A DNA stretch of 64,000 nucleotides from Silene conica (Eukaryota > Streptophyta > Magnoliopsida > Caryophyllales > Caryophyllaceae). The stretch is taken from the NCBI GenBank assembly GCA_029255685.2, contig CM055319.2, positions 8,108,747 to 8,172,746 of the forward strand, written 5' to 3'. Shown in pieces: positions 21,641 to 33,751 of the stretch (within the stretch, counting starts at the first letter, position 1; each line of letters begins with the position of its first letter). The position numbers and the translations under genes are program-made. The notes beneath the pieces are model-generated. The model was not told the origin of the DNA and did not search any database. It saw only the letters and a program-made list of their open reading frames with translations.

Positions 21641-22128
21641 TGTACTACATTCGCTCTCCATAATTAAATGTAAAACATTCACATATAATATTGAGATTGG
21701 TTGAAGTTTACTACTCTACACACTCGCTTTGACATGGTCAAATCCCTAAGAAAAAAAGTCGAGGGATTATAAAGAAACCCAAGTCCCACATCCGGGTGTT
21801 GTCCTACATGGATAAAAGAGGAGGCAAATTACCGCTTTATAAAGCAATGAGATAATTTCGTCTCTCCAAAAAAGCTTTCTCCTCTCTCTAGAAAAAAGAA
21901 ACCCAAAAAAATCCTAACTCATTTATTCCACTGTTGCCGCCCTACCCTCATCATCTTCCCCATCGTTCTCTCAACCCTTTCACCGAAAATTTGGATATTT
22001 TGGACCCATTTTCGGTGATTCCTCTTATCCACCTTGTCTAATACCCCACAAGATCTCCTTCATAGCCATGTTAGGATGCGCATCTCCGTCGTTTCGTCCC
22101 TTGCTAGTCTGTCGCTGGCAAACCCCAT
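21641..22128 (+). other. Leader- or promoter-like sequence interrupted by solo LTR F
   Basis: AAGTCCCACATCCGGG near 21780 and GCTTTATAAAGC near 21834 are followed by a pyrimidine-rich stretch. The sequence would continue at 48643 if the LTR nest were absent. Possible 5' end of a gene or LINE; no protein is recognised. Confidence 0.3.
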
Positions 22129-23652
22129 TGTAACACCCTCATAATACAAGGCCTTTATGAAGGACCATCAATCTATGAAAGTGCTACCATCTCAGTTTCC
22201 TGAGATATAATATCAAAGTAAACCAAACAAAACAACCTTTATTATATTCAGTTTGAAGAAATACAATGTCTGACGTTACAACCAAAATAAAAGAGTCGCG
22301 GAAGCTAAGCAAAATTCTAAGACAAGTGATAATGTGACGATGCCTCCTCCCTAAGCTAGCAATCATCAACATGGTCGTACCTGAAACTCTGCTCACCAAT
22401 ACATGGATCATCACAGTAAAAACCAAAAGTGTCAAAACTGATAAATAAGACGGTAACAACACAATCAATAACAATGCCACAATCTGATAAATCACTACAA
22501 CTGATTGTAACACCCCCATTTATTTAAGAGCCTTTAGCAAGACATTCTCAAATAAATAGAACTGTTACCATCTCGGAATGTCCGAGATAGTGAATAACAA
22601 AGTAAAACAACCAAAGTACTTTATAAAACTGATAAAATCTAAACTTGGTTATTACAGTTACTACATAACAGAAAAGAAAATACAACTGATGACTTCTCTA
22701 GATGTGATATAATTCTAAGTCGGTCCAAGTATGCATCTCACATTCCTGCCCCAGCTCCTAGCTCATCTGTCTCTGACCTGCAGAATCTACTCCCCATTCC
22801 GGATCATCGTAGGTGTAAACGAATACACTGTCAACCTCGCGGTTGAGTAGGGTAACACAATAATTATAATGCAACAATTATGATATGCAAATGCAATGAT
22901 ATGCTCGAGCTCAATCTCAATCCCAATTCTCAATCTCAAACTCATACCCGTGCACCAAGTCATACCGAACCTCCCGGCAGACTATAATCGGTCGTCACCG
23001 AACACCAGCTCAATAGCTGATAAGACACCAGGTCTGGTCTGCAGAACCACCCTGGGCTTTATATCAGAACAATATCTGACCATAACTTTCTCAGTAACCA
23101 ATACATATGCTATGCTCATGAATGCCACAATATAATTATTTAATCATGCTATCAAATACTGAAATACTCATGCCATTGCCAATAATCCACAATCAGTCCA
23201 ACCAATATCATTCTTGTATAATTCATGCTTGCATCCATCACATACAAGGCAACATCCTTTCATAACACATCACAGAGTAAACATCCATTCATATCACTTC
23301 ATAAAGTATAGTGTCAGTGTATCCTACCTGGATATCAATATAGTCCAAAAGCAAGCCAGCGAGTAAACAGAATAATGCCACTTCAAAATCGTCACCTAAC
23401 AATATAATATACGTAATCACTAACTAATATAAATACGTAAGCAAATCAATTATTCAAATTAACAATTTAAATAATATATTGCGCCTATCGAGACCGTATT
23501 AAACATGACTACTTCAATTAACTTAACCAACCCGACTCTACTACTTTTATAACTAACTCAATTAAATAAGCGAACATACAAAATATAATTGAACTATGAT
23601 AACCGTCACATTCTTGTATAAAATTTACTTAACAACTTGAGTAAACAACAAC

Positions 23653-23721
23653 ATGAGCAAATATACTAATAATAATAATCATGTCAACATTAACATTATT
23701 AACAACAACAACAACAATAAA

Positions 23722-23779
<58 letters not shown>

Positions 23780-23979
23780 TTAATATTAATAATACCCACA
23801 ATAGCAACAACTATGTAAACAATGCTAATAATATTAAGAAGAAAAAGAAAGACAAAACAACAAACAAAACTACTAATATGGTACTAATAGTAATAATAAT
23901 AATAGTATCAATAATAATAACAATAACATATGATAATAACATAATAATAATACTAATCATAATAGTAATGATAACATAA
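23653..23979. repeat. AAT/AAC microsatellite
   Basis: A trinucleotide-rich run dominated by AAT and AAC lies inside solo LTR E. The poly-Asn open frame across it is a by-product of the repeat. Confidence 0.9.
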
Positions 23980-24085
23980 TAATAATATTAACCATGATAA
24001 CACAACATAAACGCATCACGCATGACAACGATAACACTACCCAACGTATAACTTCGACAACCCCGAAACCGAAACCAAAACCCCT

Positions 24086-25078
24086 TGTTGGGGCTGGTGT
24101 CCTTGACAATTAAGTACAATGACTTATTAAATCTCTTTAAGGATCACAAGGGCATACTTCAGTATTATTATCAGTTGACCCACGTTTATCAATAACGGTT
24201 GGCTTGCTAGATAAGTTTGACGTTATTGTCATACGGATGGCGGTGATCAACTGGTCCCTATACGTCACACCTATAGGACACGTTTGAGAGATGTGAAGGT
24301 ATGAAAATACAGTCACATTTATGCCGGATACGACTAAACAGTTAGTCAGAGGTATTGACCATTAAATTAGTCAATAAGATGTTGAGATTATTATTTAATA
24401 CGGATTAAATAAATTAGCTAACACGGATTACATGATTAATTCGTAAATTAAATATAAACGGTTATATTTAATTAAATATTGTGTTCGCGTATTAATATAA
24501 ACGGTTATATTAATTTGGGTAATTATACAATATCGTAATTTTATCAGACCATTATTAATACATCGACAGCATTAATATCTGATAACACGTGTACGATTTA
24601 TAAATAAAACCCGCGAATGATATTTAGCTAATCGGGTCGAATCACGCAAAGGAATAAGGTAAGAGTGGGAAAAGCCCACTCTCACCTCAACCCAATTCGG
24701 CCGACCCTAGTTGTTACAAAAGGAGAGTTATTCTCCTTTTGTCAGACACTGGTGTTTAATTTGATAATTTCAAGAATTAGGGTTTTGAGAACATTCTTTT
24801 CCCAAAACTCAGATCTCACATCAAAACCTCACAAAACTCTCCCCATATTGCAAGGCAATTGGAGAGCCTTTCTAGCACACGCGGCATCATCTTAAACAAA
24901 GTCTTGGGTGCAAGTTATAGGAGGGAATTTACTTTAATTCCTGTTCTTAGGCCTATTCAAGCAAGGACCCAAGGTTGTATTCTTTTCATGTTTTTATTTA
25001 TCTTATGACCATATTCACAACTGTAAATTTCATTATAATCCTTCAAGTTTAGGGCGAATACATGCTATATTCCCCACA
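24086..25078 (+). repeat. Element B 5' LTR
   Basis: 993 bp, TG...CA. TATA-like TTTATAAATA at 24597. A single TCGGCCGA core lies at 24697-24704 within ATTCGGCCGACC. Confidence 0.9.
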
Positions 25079-25080
25079 AG

Positions 25081-25091
25081 TGGTATCAGAG
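25081..25091 (+). promoter_or_regulatory. Element B primer-binding site
   Basis: TGGTATCAGAG two bases after the LTR is the initiator-tRNA-Met primer site typical of copia elements. Confidence 0.9.
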
Positions 25092-25172
25092 ACAAGGCCA
25101 TGAAATTTTTACTTTTGTGTTTTTCATAAGTTTTATTTAAAAATGTTGAAAAATCGTTTCTGTCGCTGTGTC

Positions 25173-25546
25173 GGTCGGTCGACCCCTAGTTGCGGTCGGT
25201 CGACCGCCTCCCGCGTAGGGTTTCTGTTTTTTCGGCAGTTTATCTTTTTGCAATCGATCTTGTTTTTCGATTCCTGTTTACATATTGTTAATTAATCGAT
25301 ATTCTTGACAATATGTGAACCCTTGTTGATGTTAATTTTGATTTACTCGTTTTAATCAAAGTTTAAAAGGTAAAAACTTGTTTTGATTTCAAAAAGTGCA
25401 GCGTTTTGCGTTTTCTGAAACACGTTTTTACTGTTTGGTAGTCGGTCGACCTGATTGATGGGTCGGTCGACCGAGTATACTGTTGCAGAATTATTTTTTT
25501 TTTTTTGTCAGGAGGTCGGTCGACCCCGTGTTGAGGTCGGTCGACC
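25173..25546. repeat. Three palindrome dyads in element B leader
   Basis: GGTCGGTCGACC at 25173 and 25194 (spacer CCTAGTTGC). AGTCGGTCGACC at 25440 with GGTCGGTCGACC at 25461 (spacer TGATTGATG). GGTCGGTCGACC at 25514 and 25535 (spacer CCGTGTTGA). All have 21-nt spacing, in a copia element unrelated to A. Confidence 0.92.
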
Positions 25547-26889
25547 TCGCCCCTGTAACAGACGTCGTTTCATTTTCTTTTCGAAAATAACCTGTTTTAT
25601 TCTCCCATGGCCTTTACTAATATACTATATACGGAAATAGTATATTATTAATTTTGTGAAACGGTTCACCCTCGTTTGATACATATTATTTTAAAACGGT
25701 TTAAGATAATGGATTATAAATTTATTAAAATAGGGTGATTGAAACGGTATAATCACATAATTTTAATCCCGTATGGTGGTTTGGTAAAATTTGTTAATCA
25801 TAATAACAGTATTATGTCATGTATAAATTTTAATTTTAGTTGATGCATTTTATTTATCGTCTTGTTGAATGCCTTCAATAACGTATTTATTTTTGCAAAC
25901 GGTTGTAACTTAGTGTTGCCTTAGTAGATTGTGTTACCGTAATGATGGGACACAGTCTTGCTTGTAATTTTGAGATCTTGAATCTCCGTTTTGGGTTTTT
26001 TGCCATGTAATTACTTTTGTATTTAAATTAGAATGTAAATAGGGTTATATTTGTAATTTAAATTAGTAATTTTGTGAAGACCAAAGACGAAGACCGGATG
26101 CTCACTCCCGCTGCAAGGACCAAGATGGAACATCAAGACAAGCTTCTAGGGTCCAACGGTGGATTCCAAGTTGTTTTATGTTTATTTTGGTAGGATAGGC
26201 CACACTAGGACTTTTATTTACGTTTATCGCATTTATTTTATGCTTTCATCGATAATAGCTTATATCATATTCCGCCTAAAACCAAACCACCTATAACATG
26301 CCTGAAAACTGACTCATGTAGAGGTTACGCGTTAGTTTTCTGTGACAATACAGATGTCACATGTCAATTGCAAAGCCATCACTTTATTTCATTCTTTCAC
26401 GCATATGCTAGATATTAGTTCACTTAAAATGGATAAATATAAGTTGATGGGGTCTTCCTCGTATAACCTAAAATTGAGAATAGTCTTTATAAATCAGACT
26501 CTCATCAATCCCTTCTTCGTCGGTAGGCATAATATGACCCCTTCTACGTCGGGTAAGTGGGAACAGATGATTTATTTTATCTCAACATCATGGTCACTCG
26601 ATACTATCTAGCGACTAAGATGGACTAATAGATAGTATTTACGGAAATCTGTCGACCAAGAGTTCTAACGGTGGAATTAGCCAAACTGTGGGCTTATCAA
26701 TATACGGAAATTGAGTCTTGGGATCGTTTTGTATAATTCTTGAGGGAGATCAATTATATAAATACATGAGTCTACGAGTTTAAATACAATTTAAAATAGA
26801 CTTAAATCACAATAATGAGTTGCTTATATGATTTTGTTTTATCTTCTTTTTCAGTGTAGAACACGTTCATTTAAACTGTTGTATAACTA

Positions 26890-28700
26890 ATGGCTGGTGA
26901 AGACCCAATGCCAAGTGCCAAGCTAGCACGTGAATCCTGGCTAAAAGCCTTCATGGACTCCATGAATCAGTCTAGTAGACTGAGGAATGATGGGTCAAAC
27001 TTCTCTGACTGGGAGGCAGCACTACGGAATGCTGCCATTGCTGACGAAAGCTTAAGTACTTAACTGAGCCAATTCCGGCACACCCACGAACTGGAACTAG
27101 AGCTAACGAAGTTCGCGCTCATAGCGACTTCGTCATGGAAGCGGGTGCGATAAAGAACGTACTCATCTATGCAATGGAATCCAATTTGCAAAGACGCTTC
27201 ATAGCCCATGGTGCAAACAAGATTTTCACCACGCTCACTAACGAATTCTCAAAAGCTCCGAGGATCGTTTCTTATGAGCATACCTGTCGCTTCTTTGAGG
27301 CGAAACTCCAGAAGGGCCAAGCTGTTAGCCCACATATTCTTCACATGATTGAGAATATCGAGAAACTGGAGGCCCTAAACTGCAAGATCAGTGAGAACAT
27401 AATCGTTGATCGAATGCTTCATTCGCTTCATGATGGGTTCGCCCTCTTTAGGGCCAACTATTACATGAACGACATGAAGAAGACTCCTCATGAGCTCCAC
27501 TCCCTTCTCGTACAGACCGAGAAGGATCTGAAATTAAGTGGGAGCGTGAAGCAAGATGTTCTCATGATCTCCAGTAAGGGTAAGGGTAAGGGTAAAGCTA
27601 AAGCTCAGGGCGACCTAACAGTAGGAAAGCCCAAGTTTAAGAAGTCAGGATTTACTAAGAGTGGGCCAGGTGAGTCGAGCAACTCACAGGGAAAGACAAA
27701 GAGCAAGGATACTAGCATGGAATGTCACCATTGCCACAAGACTGGGCATTGGAGGCGCTCATGCCCCGTGTATCGAGAGGACATCAAAGCAGGCCGTGTT
27801 ACTCCTGTTGGTATGTCTTCTTCTTCTTCTTTTATTCACATGATCGAGATTAACCATGCAAGTTACGAAACTTGGGTACTAGATACTGGTTGTGGTTCTC
27901 ATCTATGTAATCATGTGCAGGGCCTCCGAAATCAAAAACCCCTAATCAAGGGTGAGGTTGACCTGCGTGTCGGGAATGGAGCACGTGTTGCTGCAGTCTC
28001 GAGGGGAACATACGTGATCCAGCTTCCAAGTGGATTCGAGTTATCTTTATATAACTGCTATTATGTTCCTTGTTTGTCCAAAAACATTATTTCAGTTTCT
28101 GCGCTTGACAAACTTGGTTTTTCATTTTTAATAGAAAATAACAGTTGTGTTTTCTCATTACACAATATGATTTATGGCAAGGCAGTTTCCATGAATGGAA
28201 TTTATGTTTTAGATCAAACCACCGAAATATTACATGTGAATAACAAGAGATTAAAGGTTGGTGACAAAGATCAAACTTACCTATGGCATTGTCGTATGGG
28301 ACACATAAATGAGAAAAGCGTAAAACAACTCATACAGAATGGAGCTATCTCGGCCTTTGATTTCGAATCATATGGCACGTGTGAATCATGTCTCATCGGT
28401 AAGATGACTCGTATTTCCTTCAAAGGTGTTGGAATGCGCGTTGCCGACCTATTAGGACTCATACATATGGACGTATGTGGCCCTATGTCGATCAACGCAC
28501 GAGAAGTCTATAGGTATTTCATCACTTTCACGGATGATTTGAGTAGATATGACTATGTCTACTTAATGAAGCATAAAAGTGAATCCTTTGACAAGTTCAA
28601 AGAATACCATAATCGGGTACAGAACGAGCTGGGAAGAAAGATAAAAGCACTATGTTCTGATCGTGGTGGTGAGTATCTTTCACACGAGTTTGATCAACAC
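26890..28700 (+). pseudogene. Element B gag-protease-integrase, frameshifted
   Basis: It starts ATG at 26890 (MAGEDPMPSAKLARESWLKA). A frame change at about 27054 gives a stop at 27061, and the reading continues in another frame. The gag domain contains NLQRRFIAHGANKIF and MLHSLHDGF. A CCHC knuckle CHHCHKTGHWRRSC lies near residue 200 of the downstream frame. Protease has WVLDTGCGSH. The integrase finger (WHCRMGH...CESC), first Asp (HMDVCGPM) and second Asp (CSDRGGEY) are present. Near 28690 the frame shifts and sequence before the catalytic Glu is lost. It cannot encode a working polyprotein. Confidence 0.85.
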
Positions 28701-30087
28701 CCAGTTGACTCCACCTGGAACACCACAACTAAATGGTGTGTCCGAACGGAGAAATCGAACTCTACTCGATATGGTTCGATCCATGATGAGTCACACCGTT
28801 GTGCCTGATTCATTGTGGGGCTATGCTCTTTTGTCGGCCGCTCTAATACTTAACCGAAGTCCGTCTAAAGCCGTTGACAAGACTCCATACGAATTATGGA
28901 AGGGAACGGTCCCTAACTTGTCCTTTATTCGGGTTTGGAGCTGCGAGGCTTATGTCAAGTGGAGACACGAGGATAAGCTCGGCCCGCGATCGGTCAAGAC
29001 ATACTTTATAGGCTATCCAAAGGGAACTTTTGGTCATTACTTCTACTCGCCAACCGAACAACGTGTCTTTGTTGCGGCTAGTGCGACGTTCTTAGAGAAA
29101 GAATTTCTCGAGAACAACTCGAGTAATAGAACCTTCGATTTATCAGAGGTTCAAGAACCAACTACCGAGCAACAATTGGAGGAAACAGTTCCTTCAACCG
29201 AGGCTGCGGTAGATATTCCTGAGGAACCTAGGAGGTCGGGAAGAGTCTCCATTCCTCCGGACAGATACATTGGTATGGTCGAGGAACATGATATGGATGA
29301 CGTCTTACTCCTAGAGGGTAATGAACCCACAACCTATAAAGGTGCCATGACCAGTTCTGACTCAAAGCTAAGGCTAAAAGCCATGCAATCCGAGATGGAC
29401 TCCATGTATGAGAACAACGTGTGGGATCTTGTGGACCTACCTGCAAAGGTACGTCCCCTTCAATGCAAATGGCTTTACAAAATAAAGCATGCCGTGGAAG
29501 GTAAACAAGATATCCACAAGGCAAGACTAGTTGCTAAAGGTTTCACCCAAGTGCCAGGCTTGCACTACGATGAGATCTTTGCACCCGTAGTCATGCTACG
29601 TTCCATTCGGATTATCTTAGCGATCGCCGCATTTTATGACTATGAAATATGGCAGATGGACGTTAAAACCGCCTTCTTAAACAGTTATTTGGAGGAAGAG
29701 TTGTACATGGTACAACCCGAGGGTTTTATTGATCCAGAAAATCCTAAGAAGGTTTGCAAGCTTAAGCGTTCCATCTATGGACTTAAGCAAGCATCACGGA
29801 GTTGGAATCATCGCTTCGACCAAGTGATAAAAGAGAATGGTTTCATTCGATCAGTCGAGGAACCATGTCTCTATATCAAGTCGAGTGGGAGCAAGATTGT
29901 ATTCCTAGTACTGTATGTCGACGACATACTCTTGATTGGGAATGACATACCTCTCATGTCTTCGGTTAAAGCATGGTTGAAAAACCATTTCCAGATGAAA
30001 GATCTGGGAGAGGCACAAAGAATTTTGGGCATCCGTATCTACAGGGATAGATCACGACGGATGTTGTCTCTCAGTCAGGAGTCTTAG
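28663..30087 (+). pseudogene. Element B integrase C-terminus and RT, first copy
   Basis: The frame restarts at about 28700 with TPPGTPQLNGVSERRNRTLL, which contains the integrase Glu, and runs through an acidic linker to RT ([40 protein letters not shown]). It stops at 30085-30087 in the RT connection region. It is nearly identical to 41078-42502, which carries the same lesions. Confidence 0.85.
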
Positions 30088-30110
30088 ATAATATTCTAGA
30101 GAGATTCAGC

Positions 30111-30690
30111 ATGACGAACTCCAAGAAAGGGTTCCTTCCTATGACTACTGGGCTTCACTTGAGCAAAACTCAAGGAGCTAAGACATTGGAAGAGAAGGAG
30201 CGCATGAGTCGGATTCCTTATGCTTCGGCAATAGGATCGATCATGTATGCCATGATATGCACACGTCCAGACGTTGCATATGCATTGAATATGACTAGTC
30301 GATTCCAAGCACATCCAGATGAACAACACTGGATGGCCGTGAAAAACATTCTTAAGTACCTACGGAGGACTAAAGATTGGGGATTGACTTACGGAGGCGA
30401 CTCGACGCTCTACGCCACGGGTTACGCAGACGCTAGCTTCCAAACGGATCGAGACGACTCGAAATCTCAGTCTGGATTCGTTTTTACTCTTAATGGCGCT
30501 GCTGTCAGCTGGAAAAGTTCTAAACAAAGTGTTACAGTAGATTCTACATCTGAGTCCGCGTAAAAGGAGATATTTATTGATAAGATCGCTACGGATGACA
30601 ACATAGCTGATCCTCTCACAAAAGCATTACCACGTGATAAGCATGAAGGGCACCTTCATTCCATGGGAATTAGATGTGTTCCTAAGTTGT
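30111..30690 (+). pseudogene. Element B RNase H, first copy, internally deleted
   Basis: It reads GAKTLEEKERMSRIPYASAI, TRPDVAYALNMTSRFQ and YADASFQTDRDDSKSQSGFV to VDSTSESA, then a stop. Immediately downstream, KEIFIDKIATDDNIADPLTK resumes the C-terminal end. About 60 residues usually found between these motifs in copia RNase H are missing, including a catalytic region. Confidence 0.8.
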
Positions 30691-31012
30691 AGTACTCTTT
30701 TATGAATTCATGTAATAATTCATTTTCTCGTGTACTCTATTCAACCTCATTGTTATGATATATAATGTTTTGTTTTTCATGTGGAATTGTACGCTTGAAC
30801 ACCACAAAGTGAACTGAATAACATTACATCGTTTTAGTCCTTGATTACCGACTTGAGCTGATAACTCAGGTAATCATTTTGTGACGTTGGTTGATGGTGG
30901 GTTCAACGAGCCATAAGTCAAACGGATGACTGACCAATCACAAAGGCGGGTTATACGGATATCTCGTAGGACACCCCGTGACAACGTTATGGAGTCCTAA
31001 ATGTTTTATAAC

Positions 31013-32494
31013 TGTTGAACCATGTATTCAAATATATATATAGTATATATGTTTATGTTTTGATAATGACAAGTCTAGCTATTTATATATTATATACTCG
31101 TATGTATAATCGTGTGCTAAGTGTACAGAATATTAGTAACAAGATCTAATCTATCAAGTATAAAAGATTCAAGCATGTTAGTCAATGAATTGACTAAGTC
31201 GAAGATTGATAGAAGATCGCAAGCGCGCATAATGAACTAAAGTTATATTCATCAACTATAGCTTTAGTACAAGATTGATTCAAGTTATAGCTCGTAGCTA
31301 TAACTCTATATTATGAAGAAATGATCGGAATATATATGTGGTTGAGTTGAAACATTTGTTTTCAAAATTATGTCGTGTAGAATTAGTGTCTAATTGGTTT
31401 TCTATTTTAATAAATAGAATTGTTAATCTTAATAGGATTATATAAAATATCTTTAAGTTAAATAAGGAATAAATAATTGTCTTATGAGATAATTATTTAT
31501 TACTAAAATAAACTAAGGATTTTTATATGATCTTTATTGTCAAATATATATAATCTAGATAAAGTTTGTTTCGATTTTTGGAAACGTGTGATATGCCACA
31601 TTACCATAAATCGTATAGGGTTTATTTAAATAAATACTATGTATTTATTTGATGTCCTAAACAAACTAAGATTATATTATGGTAATATATTTTATTATCT
31701 TTGACATGGTTTAGGAAGTTGATTTAATAAGGATACTAATTGTTTATTATATAAAGATCTTTCCTAAATAAGAATTAGGAAATTGATTCCTTATATAATA
31801 CATATAGTATATTATTAAATCTTTCCTAAATATATTAAGATTAGATTTAAGGTAGTATTACTAAAAGACTAGTATTCTAGTTTAAGTAATATTCCTAAAT
31901 CATCTAGGGTTTGAATTACCTAGATACATATTCTATATAAATAGACTACCATGATACATTAAACTACACGAAAAATACAACACATATACACGCATATCGA
32001 GAGAGAAAAACCGCCGTTCATATTCTTCAAGTTCGAGCTTTTCATTGTCATATCCGATTCAAGATTCAAGTGCTCAAGCATTGATCTTATTTATTCAAGA
32101 TTGTGACACCAAGAAAACTTTGAAGACTTTATCTTATTTACGTAAGATAGATTGAGTATTTAGCGGTACTCGTTGTAAGACAAATATTTAACGGTATTTG
32201 TCGTAGCTAGATATTTAACGGTATCTAGATTGAGTTGTGACTAACATCAAAGTCGCACGAGTAGGGTTGATAAAATTGTAATCCAGAGTTGGTACTAATT
32301 TTATTAATCGAGAATAGTGGACGTAGGTCTCAAAGTGTGAGACTGAACCACTTCAAAAATATTGTGTCTCTCTTTATTATTTGCTCTACTCAAAGATCAT
32401 CATACAACCATACACACATCGAAGAAGATTTAAGAAGAAGGCATACTCAATTCAACCCCCCCTTCTTGAGTATATTATATCAATAGACTCTTCA
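31013..32494 (+). repeat. Element C 5' LTR
   Basis: 1482 bp, TGTTGAACCATG...GACTCTTCA. TATA box TATATAAATAG at 31934-31944. A cluster of three hairpins lies at 31178-31304. Confidence 0.93.
31178..31304. repeat. Hairpin cluster in element C LTR
   Basis: TTAGTCAAT-GA-ATTGACTAA (31178-31197). ACTAAAGTTATA with TATAGCTTTAGT (31236-31268, one mismatch). GTTATAGCT-CGT-AGCTATAAC (31284-31304, 9-bp perfect stem). The last is the same stem found in the element's coding region. Confidence 0.85.
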
Positions 32495-32496
32495 AT

Positions 32497-32508
32497 TGGT
32501 ATCAGAGC
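32497..32508 (+). promoter_or_regulatory. Element C primer-binding site
   Basis: TGGTATCAGAGC follows the 5' LTR after two bases: initiator tRNA-Met type. Confidence 0.9.
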
Positions 32509-32533
32509 CTCGTGCTCTTGATCGCCTAGCCGC

Positions 32534-33751
32534 GTGAGTTTTGATCCTTCTATTGATTCTATATTATATACTCTTTCTTCAATGGATTCCAAGCATCTCA
32601 AGTGCCCTATCTTCGATGGCAAAAACTATAGTTTATGGAAAAATATGATGACTCATTACATCAAGGGTTGTGATTGGGAATGTTGGAAGATCATCCAAAC
32701 TGGACCAAAGAAGATCTTGGTCGCCGCCGCCAATGGAACAACCTATGAAAAGATGGAAAGCGATTATGTGGAAAGTGACTACAAAATTGCAGAGAAAAAC
32801 TCTAAGGCCATGAGCCTCCTACAGAACGGTATGATAACCTCAGAATTCGATAGATTCTCATCCTGTAGTTCCGCTAAGGAAATATGGGATAGTCTCGAAC
32901 TTGCTTATGAAGGAACATCCGCAGTCAGGAAACATCGTATAGACTTGCTCGTTCAAAGATATGAACTTTTCAATATGGAAAAGAATGAATCTATTGATAG
33001 CATGTCTGCACGATTTTCTTGTATTATTAATGAACTGCGGAACCTTGGCAAAAAAATCGATTATGAGGATATCATTCGTAAGATTCTTAGGAGTCTTACC
33101 AAAAAGTGGCAACCTAAGGTCACGGCCATAGAGGAAGCACGTGATTTATCTAAAATCACTTACCAAGAATTGATTGGATCCTTAATGGCACACGAGATCA
33201 TACTAAATAAAAACGATGATGATCCCCAAGGAAAGGGCGTCGCTTTACAAGCCTCCACAAGCGAAGTATGCGAAAAAGAACTTGAGGACGAAACAGTTCT
33301 ATTCGCAAGACGATTTAAGAAAGCAGTTTTCAAGGGTAGATACAAAAACCCTAACAACAAAACGGTCGATAAAAAGAAAACTGACACCAAACAAACATTC
33401 TTCAAAAGAGGATGTTTTAAGTGTGGTCAACAAGATCATATGATCAAAGACTGTCCAAGCTGGGACAAAATCAAAGACAAATCAAAAAGAGAAAAGACCA
33501 AGACAGAGTTCAAGAAAGTAATGCTTGCTTCATGCTGGGGAGAATTAGAATCTGAAGATGACGAGGACTCTGAAGAAGAAGAGGTAGCAAACCTATGCCT
33601 AAGCAACGTCAGCCTAGATCTAATTTCAAACGACAATGATGAAGATGACGCATCGAATATGTGTCTCCTTGGAGAATCAGACTCAGACGACGACGACGAA
33701 GAGGTAAATTTTCTTCAACTCAAGTTAAAAACTTATCTAAGGCTATGCTAA
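32534..33751 (+). CDS. Element C gag, N-terminal frame
   Basis: 405 codons. A copia gag domain starts DSKHLKCPIFDGKNYSLWKN and includes AKEIWDSLELAYEGT and SKITYQELIGSL. A CCHC knuckle CFKCGQQDHMIKDC lies near residue 298. An acidic tail rich in Asp, Glu and Ser follows. Near 33715-33740 the coding signal passes into the minus-one frame (coiled-coil part), so the last dozen or so residues of this frame are probably not genuine. The ATG at 32534 is shortly after the PBS; a second ATG at 32582 (MDSKHLKC) is an equally good start. Confidence 0.8.
   Translation: MSFDPSIDSILYTLSSMDSKHLKCPIFDGKNYSLWKNMMTHYIKGCDWECWKIIQTGPKKILVAAANGTTYEKMESDYVESDYKIAEKNSKAMSLLQNGMITSEFDRFSSCSSAKEIWDSLELAYEGTSAVRKHRIDLLVQRYELFNMEKNESIDSMSARFSCIINELRNLGKKIDYEDIIRKILRSLTKKWQPKVTAIEEARDLSKITYQELIGSLMAHEIILNKNDDDPQGKGVALQASTSEVCEKELEDETVLFARRFKKAVFKGRYKNPNNKTVDKKKTDTKQTFFKRGCFKCGQQDHMIKDCPSWDKIKDKSKREKTKTEFKKVMLASCWGELESEDDEDSEEEEVANLCLSNVSLDLISNDNDEDDASNMCLLGESDSDDDDEEVNFLQLKLKTYLRLC

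Larger units (their letters stand above)
25079..26889 (+). other. Element B untranslated leader
   Basis: 1.8 kb between LTR and gag with no long frame. Its visible structure is the three palindrome dyads at 25173-25546. Confidence 0.7.

Noticed and set aside
21780..21845. Possible plant snRNA promoter (TCCCACATC element and TATA-like sequence)
   Set aside because: The spacing between the two boxes is too long, the upstream box is imperfect, and no snRNA-like sequence follows.
23653..23979. Open frame with a long poly-Asn tract
   Set aside because: It is a direct reading of an AAT/AAC microsatellite within solo LTR E, with no flanking domain.
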